DNA of 64,000 nucleotides from contig CM076144.1 of assembly GCA_038025085.1 (NCBI GenBank), positions 34,501,501 to 34,565,500 of the forward strand. Direction: 5' to 3'. Shown piece by piece: positions 1-12,420 of the stretch (its first letter is position 1; every line of letters begins with the position of its first letter). The position numbers were made by a program, and so were the translations under genes. The notes under the pieces were generated by a model. It was not told where the DNA came from, made no database searches, and saw only the letters and a program-made list of their open reading frames with translations. Origin of the DNA: Tetragonia tetragonoides (Eukaryota > Streptophyta > Magnoliopsida > Caryophyllales > Aizoaceae).

Positions 1-1340
1 TATTTTTCCTTTTTCTAGATGGTGAGTCGTAGCTATTTTTTTCCAATTGAAAGAAGATTAGTCTTTCAACATTAATATTCTAATTAGTGAAATATACATT
101 AAGGGACAGTCTAATCAAACCAAAGGTTGTTTAATAACAAAGATTATATCAATTGGTATAAGCGTAGACTACGTGAAAGTTCACTATGATTTGTGGGGAT
201 AATCGTCGTTAATATGAAAAATGTTAAATATTTAAATTAGCTAAGCATTATATTTAACGATATGACTAAAATTTATAAGGATATGCGAAAATAAAATGAT
301 ATGATCAGATTTGGAGTGACAGTTTATTAAGTCATATATATGATATACAATTGCTGGTTAGATGACAAGCGATATATATTATTTATTTCTTTGATAGGAG
401 AATGATGAGTAGTATGACATACATGTGTAGTATTTCAATCAATCACCATTTTCCACTTTCTTTATATACCTATGTTTATTTTTTAAAATTTCCTAAAAAA
501 TTAATTTGAATAAATTAAAAATATAGTGATAAAGTTGGGTAAGATCGATGGTAACGTGACAAGTGTCACACTTTGATTGGTTAATTTTATTTTTTTTTAT
601 TTTGGTTTTTATTATGGTGAGTAATGAATTGTCAAAAATAAATATCATATAATAATTTCTATAACCTATTCATATTTCTTATTTTTGTTTATATTAAAAT
701 TACATTAATACAACCTAAAATAGTATTAATCTCCCTCATTAACATTGTTAATTATAACTTTTGACTATTCAGGTAAGGATGCTTGACTTGACAATTATTT
801 GTCTATAAAAAAATTCTATTTGCTATTATAAAAAAAAAATAATTAAAATTTCAAATCAATTTGGTATAGAGGATGAATATTTCGCACGGTATATAAAAAA
901 ATGTTATATAGTTGTGGGTAAAAGCACATGTGACGTACAAGTATCATAATTTGATTAATGTAAAATGACACTAATGTCCAGTTTTAACATTATCAAAATT
1001 ATAAAAACATTAATTGTGGAATAGATGCACATAATATATAACAAGTTTTATGTAATTGTGGGTATAAGCGCAGATAACGTACAAGAGTCACATTTTGAGG
1101 ACTTACCTACTATTTTTCATTTTCCTAGATGGTGAGTTGTTTGCAATTGTTTTTCCATTTGAAAGGAAGTTAGACTTCCAATTTCTAAATTCAAATTAGT
1201 GAAATACACACTAATGGAGGGTGTAATCAAACAGATAATTATTTAATAACAAAAATTATATTAATTGGTATAAGCGTATGTTACGTGAAAATGTATTATT
1301 ATTTGTGGGGATAATCATCGTTAAGATGACAGTGTTCAAA
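1..1340. repeat. Diverged direct-repeat block, no gene seen
   Basis: AT-rich DNA without a credible ORF. Positions about 15-225 and 1115-1335 are alignable direct copies: both run from a ctagatggtgagt motif through 'caattgaaag'-like, 'attagtgaaata'-like and 'ttggtataagcgta' motifs to 'tttgtggggataatc'. Shorter related blocks ('gggtaaaagcacatgtgacgt', 'gggtataagcgcagataacgt') occur at about 915 and 1058. This looks like an old repetitive family or decayed element ends; no terminal structure was identified. Confidence 0.5.
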
Positions 1341-1395
1341 TTTTAATTAAGATTTATATTTGAGGGTATAAAACATAGATTAGACATGTGACTAA

Positions 1396-2627
1396 ATTGG
1401 TTAACCTAAGTAAACTAATTGATGAAAACAAATAAAGATGTGAAACGATAATAAAGGCAATTCTAGGATAGGAATCACCACTAATCATGCACATTGATCA
1501 TTAATTAACCCCAAACAACCCCCAAGCTTAATAACAAACCACTTGACAATTAGCAAAGGTATCACAAACACCTTCTTTCGAAGATGAAGTTTTTACCCAA
1601 ACACAAACTAAGAGACCTATTTCTAGGATCCTAATTAGGCATGAGTTATATTAAACTAAGCTAATTAAATGGTCACAAAAGAAGTAATCCACTTTCGTGG
1701 TATTAACTCTCAAGCATCAATAATCAAGCAACCACCATCATCAAACACATTTCCATGCTTAACAATGGGTACAAATAAGATAAAGTGTGGATCAAGCAAT
1801 TTATCAAACACTTGGTGAGCATATGCTTAACATTGATAGAAATTTGATGATAAACTTGGGAAAAGGGGCAAACCAACAATCAAGAGCATGGATTAGGGCT
1901 ACCTAATCCTAGAACTAATTAAACTACTCACTAATCATGGTATTAAGCAAAATAAACTTCATAATAACAATACCCATTAACATTCAACAACAAAGATTAG
2001 AACTTGCAAAGTATTTATAGAAAGAGAGAGGAGAAAGAAAACTCACAACCAATATTCAAGATTAAAGAGAAGATTTTCACTAATTAACAATGTTTAACAC
2101 TCACTAATTACTCTAAACTCACTATTTCAGAAACTTTAATGAAAACCCTAGAAAAGTTAAGGTAAGGATAAGATGAGATAGTGGGATACCGTACAAAAGG
2201 GGATATTTATAGCCCAAGGGTCGCGTGCGCAAGGAGGCACAAAACTGGGCGAAAAACGGCCAAAATAGAGAAAAACGGCCTAGACATGCCGTTTTTCACC
2301 CTATTTCACGACAGCAAGCCTTGGAAGGCTGGCTGAGGTGAAACAACCGTTTTTTGTCCTCTTCTTGCCCGTTTTTCCACTTTAAGCTCTTTTCTTGTGA
2401 CTTCAAGCTTTATTCTCCACTCCACCATTCCTTCCTTCGATCCGTGATGCTCCATTCGATCTAAGAAACCTACAAAATAACCTAGAACACCAAGAAAACA
2501 AGAAAACGTAACCGGCTAGAAACAAAAGGTGAAGCTAAACTACCAAGAATGCACTCAAACAACTAAAAACTAGCTAAAACTAGTGAAATAATGCACTAGA
2601 ACTATGTACATAAACATGTGCATCACA
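1396..2627 (-). repeat. Probable solo LTR (reverse orientation)
   Basis: Non-coding block that reads as an LTR on the minus strand. It begins TGATGCACATG (complement of 2617-2627) and carries a TATA box, CTATAAATATCC (complement of about 2201-2212), inside a locally GC-richer stretch. A second TATA-like motif (TATAAATAC) lies near 2015. The other end is set approximately at a TG near 1396. I found no exact target-site duplication, so the boundaries are approximate. It abuts the truncated 5' end of the LINE. It could instead be another repeat with a promoter. Confidence 0.4.
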
Positions 2628-5600
2628 CTCCACCACTTCCCTTTGGCCACCCAGAAGAAAATCTCCCACCACCTTATGCTAATGGTGAAGTGGAGATCCC
2701 CCCTCACATCCCTCAACCCTCTATCACCTTGTCCAACATCACCTTGCTCTCGCTATCACCCACCCCACACTCTCACCCCACCTGGGAGTTCTCCCACCGT
2801 TGGCCTACAAGATGCTCTTAGAATTCAAACCAATCACAATCAATATGTCCCCGAGGGATCTGATTTGTCCCATGTCAATGCCACTGGAGATGGAGAGTTC
2901 AATATTCCTCTTCAATAGCCATTTCTGTCCAGGCTCTTTCCCGCAGTCTGTGATAATGAATAATCAACCTACTCATGGTGTCTCGTCGCTCCATCACATG
3001 AATATGATGATGTGGAATGTTCGTGGTGCGGCTAGCCGCAATTTTATGAATACGCTCCGAGAACTTATCCGCCTACACAACCCAAAGATCATGGCTCTAG
3101 TTGAGACATGGATAAGCGGGGAGCAGGCTGAAAGAGTTTGTCAACAGATTAGCTTTGATGGCAGACTACGTGTTGAAGCTGAAGGATTTAGTAGAGGGAT
3201 TTGGCTATTTTGGCGTACTGAAGACGTTTTAGTCAACCCCTTATCTACTCATCCTCAACATATAACCATTGAAGTTACGAGAAGAGGAGAAATTCCTTGG
3301 ATCTTCACAGCTCTATTTGCAAGCCCTAACCCTGCACGTCATGAGGAATTAATAGGATATCCTTCGCAATTTTGCTATTACCAACAACATGCCTTGGCTT
3401 ATTGCAGGGGATTTCAATGAAACTCAATCCATTGAGGAACGCTCTGGTAACTCTGAGGGTATGGCACGTAGATGTCATAACTTTAATAATTGGATTGAGG
3501 AACTTGGCCTGCTTGAATTGAATTTTTCATGGCCAAAATACACATGGAGCAGAGGCAACTCTATTGAAACTCGCACATCTGCTCGCCTTGACCGAGCGCT
3601 CTGTATTGTTGCTTGGCAAGAGAGGTATGCAGAAGCATCTGTGTGCCACTTGCTTGCTAATAGGTCTGATCACACTCTTCTCCTCATAAGTCACCATGGC
3701 TTTGTTCCTATTTCAACTGAGAATCGACCTTTTCGCTTTCAAGCGGCCTGGATTCTTCATGACCACTTCAAAGAATTCCTTGATTCCTACTGGCAAGATT
3801 CTTTAGTCCTCACTGAAGCACTTCATCTTCTTGCCAGAGACCTCATGAATTGGAACAAGGAAGTGTTAGGGAACCTTTATCGTAATAAGAATGGAGTCTG
3901 GGCTCGACTTGAAGGAGTTCAAGAGCGACTGGCCTAACAACCTAACCCTCACTTGATTAATCTCTCGAGAGAGTTGCGGCAAGAGCTTGACTTAATCCTT
4001 GATTAGATCCACCTTCACTGGGTTCAAAAGGCACGAACTGACTATATGCTTGATGGAGATAGAAATACAAATTTTTTCCATGTAAGCACGATTGTTCGTC
4101 GCAAAGCTAATAGGATTAAAGGACTACAAACTGCTGAAGGTATTTGTTTCAGGGAACCTTCGGGTGTCAAGAAGATGGTGCGTGATTACTTTCGTACCTT
4201 TACACCGAGCCCTCGAACCCGCTCATCACAAGCCCTGTCTCTCCTGCTCGAATTCAAATTATCCATGACTACTTCCCACCACTCCCTGAGGGTGACCTTC
4301 TTGCACTTAACAGATCGTTTGATCAAAACGAAATTAAGCAGGCTATTTTTGGCATGGGACCCCTCAAAGCCCCTAGACCCAATGGTTTTCAAGCTCTCTT
4401 CTTCCGGAAGAATTGGGACATGGTTAGGGATAGTGTTTGTAACTTGGTCCTTGACGTACTCAAAGGAGCCTCATTCCTTACCTCTCTCAATGAGACGCTC
4501 CTTGTGTTAATCCCCAAAGTGGGTAATCCCCAAAGCGTGACGCAACTCCGACCCATAAGCTTGTGTAATGTCGCGTTCAAGATTATCACAAAGGTGCTTG
4601 TTAACAAATTGAAGATTATTCTCCCCAAAGTTGTGTCTCCCAACCAATCAAGCTTTGTTCCCGGGTGCCAAATTACTGATAATGTTGTAATTGTCCAAGA
4701 GGTTCTCCATTCCTTAAGGACCCGTGGTCGCTCGAAACCTATGATGGGAATTAAAATTGATCTTGAGAAAGCATATGATCGTATCTGCTGGACCTTTGTT
4801 AGGGTTACTCTCATGGATTTGAAGCTCCCACAATTAATGGTGGAAACTATTATGAATTGTATAAACTCTTGTTCCATGAAGATATTGTGGAATGGAAGTC
4901 AAACTGAAGCTTTCTCCCCATCTCGTGGTGTGAGGCAAGGTGATCCACTCTCTCCATATTTATTTGTCCTTTGTATGGAGAAGCTATCACATATCATTGA
5001 ACAGGCTGCAGCCTCGGGTGCTTGGCATCCTATTACTTTCAACACCAATAGCCCTGGGCTCACGCACTTATTCTTCGCGGATGACCTTATCCTCTTTGGA
5101 GAGGCTTCTATCCAAAAGGCTGGAATTATTAATGATTGTTTGAAGATGTTTTGTGATGCTTCAGGGCAGAGGGTGAGCTTGGGGAAGCCACGTGTTTTAT
5201 TCTCTCCTGGGGTAAATGATGAGTTGGCTAATAACATCAGCAACACGCTCTAAATTGCTTCCACTGATGACCTTGGACATTACTTGGGCATGCCCACGCT
5301 CTTAGGTCGAGTAACAAAGAACACATATGCACAAATTGTGGAGAAGGTGAATAGCAGACTTGCGGGATGGAAAACACGTTTTTTTATCCCTTGCAGGTAG
5401 GATCACTTTAGCACAATCTACTATTTTATGCCTTCCCTTCTAATCGATGCAATCTGCTCAACTCCCTAGATCCATTTGTGATGAGGTGGATAGAAAGTGT
5501 CGAGGCTTTATTTGGGGAAGTTCGGATGAACAACGCAAAGTCCATCTCGTTAACTGGGATACGGTTGCAAGACCTAAGATGGAAGGCGGATTGGGGCTAC

Positions 5601-7164
5601 GCTCTATGCGTCAATCTAATGCAGCATTCCTAGCCAAATTGGGATGGCGTGTTATGAACGAGCCCTCCTCCCCTTGGTCAAGAGTGGTTTGACACAAATA
5701 TTGTGATGGAAGGAACGACATTGATATGTTCCAACCAAAGCGGGAGAGCTCTCATACTTGGACAGGTATTCTTCATGGGGCTCCTACACTTCGCAAGGGA
5801 GTAATGGCCTCCATTGGTGACGGAGGTAACACCCTCTTTCGGTAAACTGGGCCACAAACAAACCTCTTGCTGATGAAGCTCTTGCTCCACTTGATGATGA
5901 CATCTCAGAATGCACGGTGGCGGAGCTATGGGGACAATATGGGTGGATGTGGGACAAGTTTAGCCATCTCCTCTCCCCTGCGATACTGACTCAGATTGCT
6001 TAACATTGGGTGGTTGAAAACTCAGGTCGTGATCGCTTTTACTGGCACAATTCAAGCTCAGGTAATTTTACAGTGCGCTCTGCATTGGAAATTATACGAG
6101 ACGAGCAAGGCAACAATAATCATGAGAAGTGGAAATGCATTTGGAAAGTTCACGCTCCCCAGAAGTGTCGTACATTCCTATGGCTAACACTTCACGAAAG
6201 TTTTCTCTGTAACCTGAATCGTGCAAAGCGTAACCTCTCTCAAGTTACCTCTTGCACTGCTTGTGGAGATCCCATTGAAGATTGCAATCATGTGTTGCGT
6301 GCTTGCAAATATGCTAGTGAAGTCTGGGATTTACTAAATCCACCCTTTTCTTATAATGAGTTTTTTTCTTGGCCTCTTGATCACTGGATACAGGAGAATC
6401 TAAATGTTGTTGGGTCCTGGCCTACGCTCTTTGCTATTGGGCTTTGGTGGATTTAGCGTTGGCGTAATGCACATTCCTTTGGTTATCCCCAGGACATTCC
6501 TCATGATAGGAAGCAATTCATCCTTAATATTGTTGAGGACTATCGAGTGGTGGAGGAGCGATGCACTGAATCCTTGCAACAAGCGAAAGAGAGAGGAAAT
6601 CAATGTGAGGTGGGAATCACCACCTGCTGGTTGGACTAAGATCAATACAGATGGCGCTTCCCGTGGCAACCCAGGGGTAGCAGGCGCTGGTGGAGTACTC
6701 CGCTCTGCAAACGGAGCATTTATTCAAGGATTTGCTCTAAAATGTGAAAGTTGTACCTCGGTTAAAGTAGAGCTGCTAGCTGCACTTTGAGGACTACTCT
6801 TGGCCAAGGACAAGGGGTTTACTCACATCATCTTGGAGGTCGACTCTGAGGTTGTGGTTCGCACTTTGCGTGAGGACCCCGAGCCTTGATACCCCCACTA
6901 CTATCTCATCATGCAATGTCGTACCTTGTTGGTTGATGAAGCTTGGGACGTTCATGTTCTCCATTTCTATCGTGAAGCTAATACTGCTGCAGATTGGCTT
7001 GCAAATTTTAGCTTTACTATGCCTAGCAATTTTTGTATTTTAGATGACCCCCTGAGGGCCTTTTTCCCATTTTGTTTGATGATAATGTAGGTCGTGTTAG
7101 GGCACGTACCATTGCTATTATTAAATAAACTTGGCTACGCCCTCCTTCTGACAAAAAAAAAAAT
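2628..7164 (+). mobile_element. L1-type LINE retrotransposon, 5'-truncated and dead
   Basis: Non-LTR retrotransposon on the plus strand, with parts in canonical L1 order: a proline-rich ORF1-tail-like segment (about 2630-2920), AP-endonuclease, reverse transcriptase, zf-RVT zinc-binding domain and RNase H. After the coding part comes a short GC-richer 3' UTR and a poly(A) run at 7154-7164. The coding region has several frameshifts and stops, so it cannot make the protein. A target-site duplication was not found, because the left end meets a probable LTR. The poly(A) joins directly to an F-box gene fragment. Confidence 0.85.
3001..6890 (+). pseudogene. LINE ORF2 pseudogene (endonuclease, RT, zf-RVT, RNase H)
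   Basis: The endonuclease starts at 'MMMWNVRGAASRNF' (about 3006) and continues after a frameshift near 3390 with 'WLIAGDFNE' and later 'LANRSDHTLLL'. Stops interrupt it at 3935 and about 4003. After another frameshift near 4210, reverse transcriptase runs to 5253 with 'RPISLCNVAFKII', 'KIDLEKAYDR', 'GVRQGDPLSPYLF' and the catalytic 'FFADDLILFG' (about 5068-5097). The zf-RVT domain lies at about 6025-6330 (with 'CTACGDPIEDCNH'). RNase H begins 'WTKINTDGASRGNPG' (about 6631) and is broken by a stop near 6788 before 'LEVDSE'. The 'KAPGPDG'-type motif reads KAPRPNG. The product would have made the cDNA nick and copied the element's RNA; this copy is inactive. Confidence 0.85.
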
Positions 7165-7516
7165 CTCCTTAGCCATCTTGGGAAATTTGAATGCCAAAGC
7201 ATCTAGCTCAACTTTACATTTGAAAAACCACACTGAATAAATCCTTCTCCACTTCAAAAATCTCATAGTAATGCAGCCCTTCCATGGTTAAAACACAATG
7301 TAAGTACCCTCTTGTGTGGCCAAAGTATTCACAATTATTGTACTTCTCTTTCCTTGGCAGTTCCAGCATAAAATCTAGTAACTCATTTTCGACATCAAAG
7401 TACAAACTCTGAGTTGTTCTTTTGTTCCAGTGGACGGTGCCAGTCCAATATAACCCACTCGCAAAGTCTATATCGCCGGGGGCAGAAAAGTCGTGGGGAT
7501 TAGAAGGTCTCTAAAG
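7165..7516 (-). pseudogene. F-box-associated (FBA) gene fragment
   Basis: About 350 bp closely matching the middle of the intact F-box gene at 27606-28856 (its positions about 27870-28215), in the same orientation. Readable pieces include 'YFDVENELLDFM', 'ELPRKEKY' and 'CEYFGHTRGYLHCVLTMEGL'. A one-base shift near 7237 changes the end of the reading frame. Both edges are abrupt: the left edge is the LINE poly(A), and on the right the match stops within 'ggtctctaaag'. The F-box itself and both gene ends are missing, so this is a dead partial duplicate. Confidence 0.8.
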
Positions 7517-7847
7517 CATTACCAATTCCCGGAAAATGTCATACAATTAGTCAAAGTGTGCATAGGTGTGGAACTCTATTAAGTGACATGTACTCAAAAC
7601 TAATTATCACTGTTGATTTGTGTCCACTCGCCGTCAATAGCATTGGGGGTGGAAGGGTAGGTTCGAATAGGGAGCAACTTTTACTATGATAGTACTCGAC
7701 CTTATTTAGGACCTTTTTGAGGGTCGTAGAACTGCCATAACGGTTGCTTGTGACCCCTAAGTAACAAGCAAAGCAACAATAAGTCAACCACTGACCTCTT
7801 GGTATTTAGCTATTAGGTTTTAATAAAAGGACTTTTTCAACCAATTA
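7517..7847. other. Unassigned intergenic stretch
   Basis: No gene or recognisable element seen. The short ORFs here have no family features. Confidence 0.3.
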
Positions 7848-9113
7848 AATCTATTATACATATATAAGTGAATGTGCACCCTTGCTATATTGACACCTAA
7901 GCATTGCCATGTAAGCATCAATATGCTACTTATGTGACACATAAGCATTACACTAATTAACACTCTACTCATCTTCTATTAATGATGAAGCACTAATACT
8001 AAAATAGTCAAATTAAATAGTCCATACAATGAATATTGCTCTAAAATGAACAACACAAAGAATCAATGCATTTATTAAAACTTCGGGTGCAAGGTATATC
8101 AAAAATAAACTTGGTTTATATCTATACAAGTAAAAAGCCGCAACTTTATTAAGAGCAAGATGGGAAAAAACCTTAATGATTGCAAAGGGAAAATGATTAG
8201 AAAAGACAAATCAAAGCTAGTTACAAGTTTGTTGGGATAGTTAATAAAACTAAATTTGAAACAGCACATGGTAAGAGTGAATTACGTGGCAACTAAATAA
8301 ATTAGAGACCTCATAGAAATGTCACATAGCAAGGTTAAACTATGTTGTAATATCAAGTATAGACCTTAATAGTATCTATATCCGTATAAAAAAAATAGTT
8401 ATCTATATTATTTTATAAGTATTTTAATGTTTGTCTTTTAGTACAACTTATAAAATCTATTATATAATACAACATATTAACAATGAACGAGATCGATATT
8501 ATGTTACTTTATTTTACCATATAATTGATACAATTTGGTAGGTTTGTAGCATAGAAAGGGAGAGATCTATATATAGAACAATGTTTTGTATCAAGATGTG
8601 ACATATGAAAAAAATTTGTTGTATGTTTGTACGAATGAAAATAGTTTAGTGTTAATACTCTTAATACACAAATCGTGCATCGCACGGGAATATAAGTGAA
8701 TGTGCACCCTTTCTAGATTGGCACGTAGGCTTTGAGCCTTTGACACATAAGCAAAAATTGGCATGTCATCAAATAGTATAGGTGCATGTATCTTCTATTA
8801 GTATTATTTAATTCTTAATCTTTATGTGATAGTATAGATGCATGTATCTTCAATATGTCTATTAGCAATGAATTTTTTTTATCTGCAACCAAATATATTT
8901 ATATAAAATTGTGCATCACGCGGGCATGCAACTAGAATTAAACATGAAAGGAACAAAGTTGATTTGTGTATAGAAAGGGAGATGTCCACATATTAGAAAT
9001 TTCGTAGCAAGATGTGTGACATAGACAAAAAATTTGTTTCAAGTTTGTACCAATAAAAATGTTTTAATTGTTTTAAACACAGAAACCATGCATCACACGG
9101 AAATGTAACTAGT
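7848..9113 (+). mobile_element. Helitron-like non-autonomous copies (two or three, nested or tandem)
   Basis: Three 3'-end-like signatures occur in series: a small palindrome followed by a short tail, 'cgtgcatcgcacggg' (8674-8688), 'tgtgcatcacgcggg' ending ctag (8912-8936), and 'catgcatcacacgg' ending ctag (9087-9112). A shared start-like block, 'atataagtgaatgtgcaccc', occurs at about 7862 and 8691, the second straight after the first palindrome. Plant Helitrons typically end with a hairpin plus CTRR (here CTAG) and begin with TC; 'tctattatacatat' near 7849 is a candidate start. No Rep/helicase coding is present. The assignment is tentative. Confidence 0.4.
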
Positions 9114-9488
9114 ATCACTACAAAATGCGACTTTTTAAAAATTACAAAATGTGTAACTTTCCAAAATATTGAAAGGCAACTTTTGATTTTATTAGTCCAT
9201 ATTAAAATAATTAATTTTCATAAAAAGGCAAAAAGGATACAACAAACAGAGTGATAAATGAAAAAAGAAACGAGCAAATTAAATACACCAACTGTCAAGA
9301 AAAAAAAAAGGAAAGTGATCATCGATATGAGTTTAGGAATTTTGGGAATCCGAATAATATTAGGATTAAGGCTTTTATATATAGTTGGCGAACTATCTGT
9401 TTTTGTTGCCTTGACAGTTTGTTTCTACTGCACTTTAATTTCTTCATCAATAATCTGAAACAACAAATACAAACTTCGTTCCATCAAT

Positions 9489-9670
9489 CACTACAACAAA
9501 ACGTGTCAAAGGGGACGACTTTCGGTGGATCAAGGAAGGCGACCCCAAAGTCGCCTTGTTAGGTATATATCAAAGACGTTAAAAGTCTTTGTTCGAGATC
9601 TAACGGGGCAACCACTCAAATCTCGCCTTCTATGACTATTGTAAGGCGAGTAATTTTCAATCGCCCTCTT
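9489..9670. repeat. CACTA left terminal and subterminal repeat region
   Basis: Starts with CACTACAACAAAA. GACGACTTT, AAGGCGACC, AAAGTCGCC, CTCGCCTT and AAGGCGAGT motifs follow in both orientations within about 180 bp. They mirror the right subterminal region. Confidence 0.75.
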
Positions 9671-11461
9671 TGATCCATTTAAAAAAAGAAGAAGAGAAAA
9701 CTCGATACTCCAAACACTCATCAAGTCACATTACATCGCTCGCTCAAACAGACAAACAATCACCCCCCCACTTTCTCTCTCTCTTCGCTCGAAGCTCTCT
9801 CTCCCATGGCGATGGCGAATCCTTGAGCAGGCTACCTCATGTTCGAAGGTCAACGATTCTCAATTGCTAATTCTCTCAAACACTCACCCCTCTCTCATCT
9901 GGTTTGTTCAATTACCACGAATTTCGACGGTAGGGTTTGTTCAATTACATCAAATTGGAGTGCGATTCATCCATTCAATTGGAGTGCGATTTAAGGTATG
10001 AAGATTTGCTAAAATTTTACTTAGTTTTGTTGTGTACAATCAATTTTGAAGTTAAGCTGCAAGCTACGTTTCCATCTCCAATGTTATGAACGCTTAAAAT
10101 GTGAAAAAAGAAGAAAATTAATACTCAATACCTTTGTTTATTTTGATGTTGTTCAAATTAGTAACTTATTGATAGTTTACTTCATGTTTTTAGCTGTGAT
10201 TTATTTGCTGTTGTTGTTGTGGTCAGTGACAATATTTGCTACTTTCCTTGGATATGGGTTAGTTCATGTGGATTTTGGATGTCACTGTTTCAGGATGTGA
10301 ATATGCAAGGTTTCTGTCTTCGTTATTATGAACGCCTTAAATTATGAAAAGGAAAAAAAGAAAGGTTAATGCTGTTTGTAATACTTAATTTGTCAAGAGT
10401 GAATGTGGATATTACATAAGGAAGGTTAATGCTGTTTCTGTGAATGATTAGAGAAGCAGGGCAAATTGAAATGTTTATTGGATATCAAAACCTAATTTAA
10501 GGGAAAGTTGATTGATTATATTGATTGATTTGTGACTGAAGATCAGTGGAAAGAAAAAGAAAAGATAAGAATATTTGCTCATGATGATTGAAAGAATTCC
10601 TTGGAATCTATACTAGATTGAGATTGACATGTTGTTGCAAGTCTCCTGATTGGAATGACAACAAAGAGTCTGTAAATCAAGCTCTGACAATTCTTATTGT
10701 TCATCTTTTCGTATTATAGATAAATAGAGCATCTTTTCTTATCGTAATTAGCTAGATAACTGTATATAGCCTATATAAAATTAAAGGTAAAACTTAAATA
10801 AATAAGATGATCAGGAGTGTGCTTTTTCTCATGTCTTTGCTATATTTGATTGATCAAGCAGGCTTTTGTATGTTTTGATCTATTTCTTTTTTCAATGGGG
10901 ATATGAGGTACATGTTGTAAACCTGTAGGTATATGAATATAGTTTTCTGGTGGACAGTTTTTTGAGCGTAAGTTTAGGTTGTTATATTAGTCCTTTTCTG
11001 GGTTTCTTTTTCAGTATATGCTACACACAATAATATGTATATATACTCTTAAGAATGAAGATTGTATTAGCATTTATAACCATGAAAATCCAAGAAACAT
11101 ATTTTGGGTGAAGAAACAAGTAGTATTACCTAAAGCTATGTATGAGCTTTTTCTCCTCCTCGTTGTTTCTGTGTTTGTGTTCATGTTGCATCCGTTATGT
11201 TTGCTGCTATTTTTTATTTGTTTGCGGCTGGTAGTGCACCTGCTGGGATGGTGGTGTTGCTGGTAGCTGCTGGTGTGGCTGTTGCTGCATTTTTTGTTAG
11301 CTGCCAGTGCGTCTCTTGCTGCTGGTGTGCCTGATTTGTGTGTGGGGTGGGGCTGTATTGCTCGTTATTGGTTTCCTTAACTTCGTCTAGTTGTTGTGAT
11401 TACTAGGGTTAACCTAATATGTGTTTCTTGGTGTAAGGTTTATATTGCATTTCGTACTAGG
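9671..11461 (+). other. CACTA 5' non-coding region
   Basis: T-rich leader-like DNA before the transposase start. ORFs up to about 80 codons are present but show no recognisable family. It may contain 5' UTR exons and an intron of the transposase transcript. Confidence 0.45.
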
Positions 11462-12420
11462 ATGGATGGTGATAGGAGTTGGATGAAAATCCAAGGGTTG
11501 AGAGCTAGACAACAACATGAGGCGTACCGAAAAGGAGTTAGAGACTTTCTTGACTTTGCCTTTAAGGACACCCTGCCTGGCTCAGAGCTTAGATGTCCTT
11601 GCATGCACTGTCTAAATTATTTCACCCATGATCGTGAGACAATGCGAGTTCACCTTTTTAGCAAAGGGATAGACCCTGATTACAACCCATGGGTCAATCA
11701 TGGTGAAAAGCCTCTTGATCCGATTGAAGAAGACATAGATGGAGATGAGGAACAAGATGAGTTTGATGAGGAAGATGATCTAATATCTGATGAGATAGCT
11801 TCATTGGTCTATGATGCAACCAATGTTACTGCTCAAACCAATAATCCAGAGGCTATGGAGGAGGGTAATGCGGAGGTTCCTCCCAATTTTCGTAGACTGA
11901 TGACATCCGCTGAAGAAGAACTCTATCCTGGGTGCAAGACATAGTCAAAGTTGGAGTTCATTGTAAATCTCTTGCACCTTAAGGTTAGTGGTCGATGGAG
12001 TGACAAGTCATTTAATGGGCTGCTTGATGCATTGCATAAGGCCTTTAATTTTGATCCTGGTTTTCCTAAGACCTCCAACGAAGCAAAAAAGGTCACAAAA
12101 GACTTGGGATTGAATTATGTGAAAATACATGCCTATATCAACCATTGCATTCTATACAGGAATGAATATTCTAGTCTTGATCAATGCCATACATGTCTTG
12201 AGTCTAGATGGCAGGAAAGCATCGGTGATGTTGATGATGGTGCCACCTATACCGAATCTCAAGGGGTGCTCACAAAGGAAGCCAAGAGTTCCTCGGTTGG
12301 TTCTCCGCCATTTCCCTTTAGCGCCGAGTGGTGATTGGGTAAAGGAGATGTGCCCACTCAATGTCAAGTCATGGGGAGAAATGCCTAATGACGTTCTTCA
12401 TCGTTTGTATGGAAAGATAA
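11462..12420 (+). pseudogene. TNP2-type CACTA transposase, truncated and broken
   Basis: Starts 'MDGDRSWMKIQGLR' at 11462, the usual start of plant CACTA transposases. Residues about 1-75 match the transposase-associated domain, with the 'CPCMHCLNYF' zinc-binding pattern. An acidic linker follows, then 'LYPGCKT', an in-frame TAG at 11942-11944, and 'KLEFIVNLLHLKVSGRWSDKSF', the start of the tnp2 domain. Near 12280 a frameshift moves the frame to 'VPRLVLRHFPLAP'. The reading then jumps straight to 'WVKEMCPLNVKSWGEMP', so most of the catalytic tnp2 domain (normally several hundred residues) is gone. In an active element it would cut and rejoin transposon ends; this one cannot. A 5' splice site (aag|gta) follows at 12420. 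Confidence 0.8.

Noticed and set aside
4186..5246. Minus-strand ORFs over 110 codons within the LINE
   Set aside because: They are antisense shadows of the reverse transcriptase frame.
9116..9127. CACTACAAAATG as a CACTA element end
   Set aside because: No matching inverted end at a sensible distance and no subterminal repeats next to it.
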